Shown piece after piece: positions 57,870 through 64,000 of a DNA stretch of 64,000 bases. A program made the translations under genes and the position numbers. The notes beneath the pieces are model-generated. The model was not told the DNA's origin. It saw only the letters and a program-made list of their open reading frames with translations, and did not search any database. How positions within the stretch are numbered: the stretch's first letter is position 1; every line of letters starts with the position of its first letter. Source of the DNA: RYN-230 sp963834705 (GTDB taxonomy: Bacteria > Actinomycetota > Actinomycetes > Streptosporangiales > Streptosporangiaceae); the NCBI GenBank assembly GCA_963834705.1, contig CAWICV010000001.1, positions 1,426,001-1,490,000 of the forward strand, read 5' to 3'.

Positions 57870-59558
57870 GTGAGCCCGCAGAGCCGACGACGAGAGCCCC
57901 CAGGCGGGGCGGGCCACCCAGGCCATGGGAAGGGGACGCGCTCGGTGCTGCCCAGCCCCGCGCCGCCCAACGCGCTCTTTGCCGAGATGCTCCGGGCCGC
58001 CCGGGAATTGCTGGCCGTGCGCAGCCCACTGGACGCCGAGCTCATGGTCAGCGAGCTGCTCGGCACCTGGTGGGGTGAGCGCCCGCCGCGCAGCGCCCAG
58101 GGCGATGTCGAGGAACTGGTCGGCGAGGGCCTGGTCAGCTATGCGGCGGCCCAGCGCAGCCCGGCCGCGCTGGCGCTGCTGTCCGGTATCGCCTGCCTGG
58201 GCACCCCGCGGCAGGCCATGCAGGCCGAGGCGGCGGCGCTGGCCCTGATCGAGCGGGGCGTGGTCCGGCCGCCGTGGGCCGAGCACGTGGGCGCGGTGAC
58301 CGCCGGCGACTGCTACGTGAACGCCGACCTGTTCGGCGACCGGGACGAGGTCGTCTGCGTCTACAGCTACGCGGGCGAGGACCCGCACGCGCTGGTCATG
58401 GTGGTGGACTACAACGCGGCCGGGATGCTCCGCGACGGCTGGGTGACCTCCCAGGTGGACCGGCTGCTGGAGCGCTGCCGCGCGGCCAGCGCCGGGGACG
58501 GCGGGCAGCCCGCCCGGGTGTCGTTCAGCGAAGTGGAGGCGCCGCAGGCGCGGCGGCTGCTGGAGACCGCGCTGGCCGTCACCGAGGCGGCCAACGGACC
58601 GCAGGCCAGCGAGTCGTTCGCGTCGTACCACGCGTTCATCCGGTCCCGGATCCGGACCCTGCCGCCGGCCCGGTCCGGTCATGGCGCGGCCAACGGCGGC
58701 GCCCGGAGTGCCGGCCCAGCCCCGTGGGGCGACGGGCACGGCTCCGGCTGGGGCGGGGCGACCACCCGGCGGCACGCCTGGACCCGGGACCGCCGGGCCA
58801 TGCTGGTGGCCGAGTTCCTCGCCTCGGACGAGGCCGAGGACCTGTCGGACACCCAGGCGGCCAGCCGCTGCGCGGACCACATCATCGACTACGGCTGCGA
58901 CCAGGACTTCGGGCGGCCGCTCCGGATGAGCCCGGCCAAGGTAGCCGCGTTCCTGCTGGACTGGCTGCCGCGCAAGGTGCTGCTGCTGCCGGCCGAGCAG
59001 CACGCGATGCCGCACGTGCTGGCGGCCTGGGTGCGCTGGGCCGGCCGCCGCCAGGGCGTGGCCGCCGAGATGATTGCCGAGACGCTGGACGCGGTCTTCG
59101 ACTCGATGGGGAAGTTCGCCCAGGTTTATCACGATCCAACGTCGTTCGGCCTGGACGCGGCGCTGGTGGCCCGGTTGCTGCCGGACGGCGACCTGGAGGC
59201 GCTGCCCCGCCGGGCGTTCGCCTTCCCGGTGCTGCGCGGCATGTTCGGCGGCATCGACCTGGCCACGCTGGACCCGGCCACCCAACGGGACCGGCGCACC
59301 CTGCTGGCCACCGACCACAACGACGCCAACGGGCGGCCGAGCGGCCCGCTGCATCTCGACCGGCACCTCGTGCTGGCCGACCGGCTCTGGCGCGGCGACC
59401 CGCCGGAACTGTGGGAGGCCGCGCAGCGCCTGCTCGACCTGGGCGAGGACCGGCATGCGGTGCTGCACACCCTGATGTACGCGATCCGGGACGCTGGCAG
59501 CGACCCGGCCAGGCTGATCGCCGCTCTGCGCGACCTGCCACCCGCTCCCCCCCTCTGA
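57870..59558 (+). CDS. Uncharacterised actinobacterial protein (562 aa)
   Basis: A two-part helical protein. The first part (about 30-270) has LFAEMLRAARELLAVRSPLD and AELMVSELLGTWWGE, an acidic GDCYVNADLFGDRDEVVCVY strand and YAGEDPHALVMVVDYNAAGM. The second (about 310-560) has DRRAMLVAEFLASDEAEDLS, CADHIIDYGCDQDFGRPLRM and LLDWLPRKVLLLPAEQ. A Gly/Ala-rich hinge joins them. There are no membrane segments. I recall similar proteins near parE/sigA in other actinobacteria, always unannotated. The start is GTG 57870 without a clear Shine-Dalgarno. Function unknown. Confidence 0.72.
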   Translation: MSPQSRRREPPGGAGHPGHGKGTRSVLPSPAPPNALFAEMLRAARELLAVRSPLDAELMVSELLGTWWGERPPRSAQGDVEELVGEGLVSYAAAQRSPAALALLSGIACLGTPRQAMQAEAAALALIERGVVRPPWAEHVGAVTAGDCYVNADLFGDRDEVVCVYSYAGEDPHALVMVVDYNAAGMLRDGWVTSQVDRLLERCRAASAGDGGQPARVSFSEVEAPQARRLLETALAVTEAANGPQASESFASYHAFIRSRIRTLPPARSGHGAANGGARSAGPAPWGDGHGSGWGGATTRRHAWTRDRRAMLVAEFLASDEAEDLSDTQAASRCADHIIDYGCDQDFGRPLRMSPAKVAAFLLDWLPRKVLLLPAEQHAMPHVLAAWVRWAGRRQGVAAEMIAETLDAVFDSMGKFAQVYHDPTSFGLDAALVARLLPDGDLEALPRRAFAFPVLRGMFGGIDLATLDPATQRDRRTLLATDHNDANGRPSGPLHLDRHLVLADRLWRGDPPELWEAAQRLLDLGEDRHAVLHTLMYAIRDAGSDPARLIAALRDLPPAPPL

Positions 59559-59574
59559 GCGCGGCGCTGTCACT

Positions 59575-59607
59575 CGAACGACACTGTTTTCAATTGAACG
59601 GCACTGT
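59575..59607. repeat. Short direct repeat between convergent genes
   Basis: CGAACGACACTGT (59575-59587) and TGAACGGCACTGT (59595-59607), 20 bp apart, just after the stop of the 562-residue protein. The second copy runs into the small palindrome GGCACTGTGCC. The stretch is AT-rich compared with its surroundings. Role unknown. Confidence 0.45.
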
Positions 59608-59712
59608 GCCACACCGGCTCAGGTCAGCGGGATCAGCGGCGTTGCCACCCTGACGGCCGCGCGCCAACGCTGGCCAGCCGGGCGGTACTGGCGTTCGGAA
59701 AGATGGGTGTGC

Positions 59713-62232
59713 TCAGCCTGCCGCGGTGCCGGGGCCGGCCAGCTCACGGAACGCGCCGCGGAGATCGGCCGAGGACACGGTGGTGAGGTCGGCCTGGGTG
59801 GCCGCGTCCTCCAGGTCGGCCACCCGCAGGTCCCGGGCCGCGCAGGCGCGCTCGAACAGGCTGCGGGCGAACCGGCCGTTGCCCAGCTCGTCGATCTTGC
59901 CACTGCGGGACGCCTCGGTGAAGATCTCCTCCAGCACCGGCAGCGCCTCCGGCTCGAAGCTGTCGCCGTGCTGCTCGGCGATCACGCCAGCGATCTTGCA
60001 CAGCTCGCCCGGTGAGTAGCTGGGGAAGCCGATCCGGGTGCTGAACCGCGAGGCCAGGCCAGGGTTGCTGCGCAGGAACCGGTCCATGTCGGCCGGGTAG
60101 CCGGCCAGCACGATGACCAGCCGGTCGCGGTCGTCCTCGGCCCGCTTGAGCAGGGTGGCCACCGCTTCCGAGCCGTACGCGTCACCGCCCGAGTAGCCGG
60201 TGTTGTACAGCGAGTAGGCCTCGTCGATGAACAGGACACCGCCGAGCGCCGAGTCGATCAGCTTCCCGGTCTTGATCGCGGTTGAGCCGAGATGCTCGCC
60301 GACCAGGTCGGCGCGATGCGCCTCGATCACCGCCGGCCGGACCAGCAGGCCCAGCGCGGTGAAGATCCGGCCCAGGATGCGGGCCACCGTGGTCTTCCCG
60401 GTCCCGGGCGGCCCGGTGAACACGAAGTGCCGGGCCGGCGGCTGGCTGGGCAGCCCCTGCCGCTCCCGCTGCCGGGCCACCCGGAGCTGCGCGGCGATCT
60501 CGTGCACCTGCCGTTTCACCGGCTCGAGACCGACCAGCTCGTCCAGCTCGGCCAGCGCGTTCTCCAGCGTGGGCGCCGCAGTGTAGCCGCGGAACCGGGC
60601 GGTCAGCTCGGCGCCCGCCTGGCTCAGGTCGGCTTCCTCCAGGGTGACCAGTTCGGCCGGGGTGGGCTCGGTGACGCCGGCCATCACCCGGACGTCGCGG
60701 GCCCGGCCGGCCTTCTCCAGCAGGCTGCGCACGAACCGGCCGTTGCCCAGCTCATCGGCCAGCCGGCGGCGGCCGATGTCCTCCATCATCCGCCACAGCG
60801 CCGGGCGGGCGTCCGGGTCGAGGACCTCGCCGCGCTGTTCCAGGTACAGCTCGGCCAGCGCCATCAGCTCGGCCGGCGAGTAGCTGGGGAACTTGACCCG
60901 CAGCCCGAACCGGGAGTTCAGCCCGGGGTTGCTGGCCAGGAACGTCTCCATCTGCTTCTCGTAGCCAGCCAGGATGATGATCAGTTCGGTGCGGTCGTCC
61001 TCGGCCCGCTTGAGCAGCGCCTGGACCGCCTCGTGGCCGAACCGGTCACCCTGGCCCTCGCTGTCGTTGATCAGGCTGTACGCCTCGTCGATGAACAGCA
61101 CCCCGCCGAGCGTCCGGTCCACCAGCTCGTTCGTCTTGATCGCGGTGGCGCCGAGGTACTCGCCGACCAGGTCGGCCCGCTGCGCCTCCGCCACCGTGGG
61201 CGTGTCCAGCAGCCCGAACGCGTAAAAGATCTTGGCGATGACCCGGGCCACCGAGGTCTTGCCGGTGCCCGGCGGGCCGAGGAAGACGAAGTGCTGCATC
61301 GGCTTCTCGGCCTTGTAGCCGGCCAGCTCGCGCCTGCGTGCCGCCTCGACCGACGCGGTGATCTGCCGGATCTGGTCCTTGACCGACTGCAGGCCGACCA
61401 TGTTGTCCAGCTCGGCCATGGCCTGGGCCAGGGTGATCTCCGGCTGCTGCGGGTCCGCGCCGGCCCGATCCCAGTTGGCCGCGGCCTCGGCCGGCCGCAT
61501 CGCGCCCTCCGCGGTCTGCAGCACCCGGGACGGGTCGCCGGGCTGCGTGCCCTTGCGGGCGGCGCTGGGCTGGCCCGTGCCTGGACCTGAGCGGCGGGAT
61601 GGCCGGGGGCCCACCGCCGCGCCACCGCCGGCTGGGTACGGCGCGGCCAGCGCGCTGGTCCGGCTCTGCTGGCGGCTGAGCGCCCGGGCCTCCTGCTGGG
61701 CCTTGCCGAGCCGCCAGCCGAACACGATGAGGCCGAGCGCCCAGGCGATGATGTAACTGATCACCGGCTGCTTGGCCGCCGTCCACCAGGCCAGCAGCGC
61801 GAGGGGCAGCGACCAGACCATGATCCAGGCCACCGTCCGGCACGGCACGTACCGGCGGGTGAGTTGCTTGAGGTGCCCGGCCGCCACGGCCGCGCACGGC
61901 AGCAGCAGCAGCGGCACGATGGCGGCGCCGAGCCGGTTGGTCACGCCGCCCACGACGAGCACCGCGGCCAGGCCCCAGGCGGCCACGAACACCGAGGCGA
62001 TCACCGATGTGCTGCCCCGCCAGACGGCCACCGGGCCGTAGCCGATGGCGATGAGGAGGAGCAGATCGAGCACCCGGGGGCCGAGGCTGAAGCCCAGCAC
62101 GACGATGATCAACAGGGCTATGACCAGGAGGATCTTCACCGGCAGTGGTGCTGCGCCGATGGCCTGGCGGGCGCGCGCAAGCCGGTCCTGCACCATTCGC
62201 CTGCCAGGCAGAGACCCGTCGTCTGGCCGCAT
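59713..62232 (-). CDS. Membrane-anchored double AAA+ ATPase (CbxX/CfxQ, EccA-like)
   Basis: An 839-residue protein. Four or five N-terminal helices (about 30-175) precede a Ser/Gly/Pro linker and two CbxX/CfxQ AAA+ modules (about 265-520 and 550-830). Both have intact Walker A (FLGPPGTGKTSVA and FTGPPGTGKTTVA), Walker B (GVLFIDEAYSL twice), sensor 1 (IIILAGYEKQM, VIVLAGYPADM) and Arg-finger SRF motifs (LNSRFGLRV, LASRFSTRI). Relatives remodel Rubisco or serve type VII secretion, but no ESX or cbb gene is nearby. ATG 62232 with GAGGGAG. The substrate is unknown; the next gene upstream encodes GvpL/GvpF. Confidence 0.88.
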   Translation of the reverse strand: MRPDDGSLPGRRMVQDRLARARQAIGAAPLPVKILLVIALLIIVVLGFSLGPRVLDLLLLIAIGYGPVAVWRGSTSVIASVFVAAWGLAAVLVVGGVTNRLGAAIVPLLLLPCAAVAAGHLKQLTRRYVPCRTVAWIMVWSLPLALLAWWTAAKQPVISYIIAWALGLIVFGWRLGKAQQEARALSRQQSRTSALAAPYPAGGGAAVGPRPSRRSGPGTGQPSAARKGTQPGDPSRVLQTAEGAMRPAEAAANWDRAGADPQQPEITLAQAMAELDNMVGLQSVKDQIRQITASVEAARRRELAGYKAEKPMQHFVFLGPPGTGKTSVARVIAKIFYAFGLLDTPTVAEAQRADLVGEYLGATAIKTNELVDRTLGGVLFIDEAYSLINDSEGQGDRFGHEAVQALLKRAEDDRTELIIILAGYEKQMETFLASNPGLNSRFGLRVKFPSYSPAELMALAELYLEQRGEVLDPDARPALWRMMEDIGRRRLADELGNGRFVRSLLEKAGRARDVRVMAGVTEPTPAELVTLEEADLSQAGAELTARFRGYTAAPTLENALAELDELVGLEPVKRQVHEIAAQLRVARQRERQGLPSQPPARHFVFTGPPGTGKTTVARILGRIFTALGLLVRPAVIEAHRADLVGEHLGSTAIKTGKLIDSALGGVLFIDEAYSLYNTGYSGGDAYGSEAVATLLKRAEDDRDRLVIVLAGYPADMDRFLRSNPGLASRFSTRIGFPSYSPGELCKIAGVIAEQHGDSFEPEALPVLEEIFTEASRSGKIDELGNGRFARSLFERACAARDLRVADLEDAATQADLTTVSSADLRGAFRELAGPGTAAG

Positions 62233-62590
62233 CTCGCTCCCTCGTGCCGTTCCCTGTATAGCGCATTACCACGCGCTTACAGCGACACACAACCAGATAC
62301 CAGCAGAGAATGGCCAGGCCAGATTCTGCCCCGCCGGCCCCAGCGGCAGCGGCTGGTGGCCAGTTGCGGTCGGCGCCGCCGACCCTGCCAGGGTAATGGC
62401 CAGCTGGTGCCGAGCGCCGTTACTGGTTCCGCTCAGCGATCGCCAAGGTGCCGCTGACCTGGTCTTTCTCTGGCCAGATGAGGTAACGACAGAGCCGGCG
62501 TGGTGTGACATGTGTGGTTTGACCAACTTGACGAGGCCGAAGTGGCATGGCCGGCCTGATGGCGGCTGGCCTGATGCGGCCGGGCTGGCG
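62233..62590. other. Intergenic region upstream of the AAA+ gene
   Basis: 358 bp between the stop of the GvpL/GvpF gene and the start of the AAA+ gene, both on the minus strand. A TATACA-type hexamer on the minus strand near 62255-62262 could be a -10 for the AAA+ gene. Open frames here look non-coding. I see nothing else. Confidence 0.4.
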
Positions 62591-63361
62591 TCAGGCCTCC
62601 AGGCCGTCCACGAACGAGTACGGCGGCCACGGGCCGTTCACCTCGGCGCGCATCCCCACGCCCGCCCCCGACAGCGTGTGCGCGACCGCGGCGAACTCGG
62701 CCGCCATATCGGCACGCAGCAGGTAGGCGCTGTTCAGCACCAGCCACTCGGCACGCTCGGTGAACTGCGGGTCCTCGGCGGGCTGCCGCCGGGAGTCGAC
62801 GGCGAAGTCGCTGAGCGCCGCGTCGATCGCATCGGCCACGTCCTCGGCGCGCTCAACCGCGTCCGCCGGGCCGGCCCTACCGTATATCTGCACGCCCCAC
62901 TCGACCGTGTTGCGGAACCGGTCGAGCATCCCGGCGAACTCGTCCCGGCGCCAGGCCAGCAGCGCCCGCACGGTCTCGTCGTCCGGATGCACGGTGGCCA
63001 GCCGGAGCGGCAGTACCGGCCCGCCGCCCGCCGCGGTGCCCGCGATGACCCGATGATGGGCGCGGCCGACCCGCTCGATGTTGTCCAGGCCGCCCAGCAG
63101 GCGGGACAGCGCCTGCTCGCCGAACGCGTCGGCGTCGACCGTGCCGACCACGGCGGTGAGCCCCGCCTCGCTGACCGGCCGGACCGGTTCCCCGCCCACC
63201 CCGGTCAGGCCAGTGAGCCGCCCTGGGCCGAGCTGGTCGGTGATCGCATATACCCAGACCACCGTGTCCGGTGCCCAGCCTGCGTGGCCCGCGTGCGGCT
63301 CATCCAGCCGCAGTTGTGGCCCGGCCGACAGGCCGTCGGGGGTCATCAGGGTCGGTGCCAT
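62591..63361 (-). CDS. GvpL/GvpF family gas-vesicle protein (orphan)
   Basis: A 256-residue protein. The family hallmarks are the N-terminal DTVVWVYAITDQ strand, VGRAHHRVIAGTA with LPLRLATVHPDDETV in the middle, VEWGVQIYGRA, and the C-terminal NGPWPPYSFVD, the best-conserved GvpF/L signature. Such proteins bind GvpA and take part in gas-vesicle nucleation. No gvpA, gvpN, gvpK or other gvp gene lies in the window, so it is an orphan or the edge of a cluster to the right. ATG 63361 follows GGAAGGAG. Confidence 0.87.
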   Translation of the reverse strand: MAPTLMTPDGLSAGPQLRLDEPHAGHAGWAPDTVVWVYAITDQLGPGRLTGLTGVGGEPVRPVSEAGLTAVVGTVDADAFGEQALSRLLGGLDNIERVGRAHHRVIAGTAAGGGPVLPLRLATVHPDDETVRALLAWRRDEFAGMLDRFRNTVEWGVQIYGRAGPADAVERAEDVADAIDAALSDFAVDSRRQPAEDPQFTERAEWLVLNSAYLLRADMAAEFAAVAHTLSGAGVGMRAEVNGPWPPYSFVDGLEA

Positions 63362-63775
63362 CTCACTCCTTCCGGGCAGCGTGCGATCCCAGCCACGCGT
63401 CCGGCCGCGGGGCGCCGGCCCGGCCGCCGCCGCCGATGGTTCACTCCCCGTGGCCTGGTCAGCGTTGCTCGGTGAGCACACGGGGACCGCGGCGCGGTGG
63501 GAGGTGAGCCTGCTGCGGCCAGCGGCCAGCCGGGCACCAGGACGGCCTATCGCTGAGCCCAAGCCTGGCCGTCCACGGCCGGCGACACCGGCGAGACAGC
63601 GGACAGATCATTCATCCGTAATCTGCTCCCCCACCGCACGTCCCGACAATATCGTGCCTCCGTAGCTGATTAGGCCGGCTCGCCCTGTTGAACTAGTCCT
63701 TATCATTACGCGCCGCGAGACGCGGCCGGCCCACTCGGTGCACGCGGTCCGTCCGGTGCGCTGTCAACGTCGGAC
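63362..63775. other. Intergenic region upstream of the GvpL/GvpF gene
   Basis: 414 bp without a supported gene. Plus-strand frames here have no recognisable domain. The right part (63655-63715) is AT-richer (GTTGAACTAGTCCTTATCATTACG as two halves), fitting a promoter or module boundary next to the PIN fragment. Confidence 0.4.
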
Positions 63776-64000
63776 TCACACCCGCACGACCGCGATCCGC
63801 TGTGCTGCTGGGCGGCCCGGTTCCCCGGCCAGCTTGTTCAGGTCGTCCGGGTCCCTGGTGAGCAGCACGACTGGCCGTTCCAGCGTGAGTGCCGTCGCGG
63901 CCACGATCGCGTCGATGGCGCACCGGTGGCCGGACAACCCGGCTGCGCCGAGCAGCCAACGACTAGTGGTGGTCCCCGGCGAAGGGATCCAGCAGGCGCG
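63776..64000 (-). CDS. PIN-domain protein (VapC-like), C-terminal part, truncated by window edge
   Basis: The last 74 residues read LLGAAGLSGHRCAIDAIVAA, then TALTLERPVVLLTRDPDDLN and end RIAVVRV. This is the C-terminus of a PIN nuclease: Asp in CAIDAIVAA and Asp in LLTRDPDDL are the third and fourth metal ligands. The first two acidic ligands lie outside the window. Across 63960-64000 a neighbouring frame reads RLLDPFAGDHH, which looks more PIN-like than the in-frame sequence, so a frameshift just inside the edge is possible. No antitoxin can be seen. Confidence 0.6.
   Translation of the reverse strand, partial: RACWIPSPGTTTSRWLLGAAGLSGHRCAIDAIVAATALTLERPVVLLTRDPDDLNKLAGEPGRPAAQRIAVVRV

Noticed and set aside
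57543..59612. 689-codon open frame on the minus strand opposite the 562-residue protein
   Set aside because: It is Pro/Arg/Gly/His-rich without conserved blocks and spans a divergent promoter region; the plus-strand frame has normal protein-like composition.

Overview
The window is GC-rich throughout, uses many GTG starts, and carries a gene set typical of Actinomycetota: a QcrCAB/CtaCDEF respiratory branch, PimB'-type phosphatidylinositol mannosyltransferase, DUF3043, PspAA/PspAB, DUF7455 beside the principal sigma factor, and a c-di-AMP riboswitch in front of an NlpC/P60 hydrolase. Gene order resembles the region of mycobacteria and streptomycetes running fadD15 - pimB - NlpC/P60 - DnaQ-like - trpD - ctaE-qcrCAB - ctaC/D/F - adoK - erpA, followed by a parC/parE/sigA block. 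I would place it in a Streptosporangiales/Frankia-like lineage but cannot fix the genus. No rRNA, tRNA, CRISPR array, prophage or intact insertion sequence was seen.

Layout. 1-5.8 kb: 3' part of glycerol kinase, a DUF4389 membrane protein, lipid enzymes (PAP2 phosphatase, PlsC acyltransferase), an esterase. 5.8-9.1 kb: an accessory patch with a 14-bp tandem repeat array, a small membrane protein, a broken MFS gene, an intact MFS transporter, a vapBC toxin-antitoxin pair and the remnant of another PIN toxin. 9.1-19.7 kb: conserved core (SRPBCC protein, metallophosphoesterase, acyl-CoA synthetase, PimB', NlpC/P60 with riboswitch, methyltransferase, exonuclease-like protein, AsnC-type sensor, trpD, receiver-domain protein). 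19.8-30.4 kb: respiratory supercomplex genes ctaE-qcrC-qcrA-qcrB, then ctaF-ctaD-ctaC on the other strand, with an L,D-transpeptidase between them, followed by tusA and ctaG. 30.4-37.8 kb: diacylglycerol-kinase-like protein, secreted S53 peptidase, adenosine kinase, ErpA, and a three-gene flavin module (ApbE, FMN-binding protein, ferric-reductase-like membrane protein). 37.8-41.4 kb: phage-shock module PspA-PspAA-HtpX-PspAB and DUF3043. 41.5-47.4 kb: aldo/keto reductase, small conserved protein, sugar kinase + SDR pair, TPR protein, large membrane protein. 47.5-55.1 kb: topoisomerase IV parC/parE, DUF7455, principal sigma factor. 55.3-64 kb: PAS/GAF/SpoIIE phosphatase (split by a frameshift), an uncharacterised 562-residue protein, a membrane-anchored double CbxX/CfxQ AAA+ ATPase, an orphan GvpL/GvpF protein and a PIN-domain fragment at the edge.

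Functional links. The bcc-aa3 cluster supplies almost the whole respiratory supercomplex plus the CtaG assembly factor. The Psp genes and HtpX form one envelope-stress unit. The flavin module is a self-contained route for moving electrons across the membrane to a covalently flavinylated protein. The riboswitch ties peptidoglycan hydrolysis to c-di-AMP.

Notable irregularities. At least four genes show an internal reading-frame break with clear homologous sequence on both sides (MFS remnant, L,D-transpeptidase, large membrane protein, PAS/SpoIIE phosphatase), which means either true decay or indel errors. A short GC-rich interspersed repeat occurs at three loci. At one it sits inside a coding region and at another it has extended a protein past its normal end. 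Several genes have a -10 hexamer 6-7 nt before the start codon and no Shine-Dalgarno, consistent with leaderless transcription.
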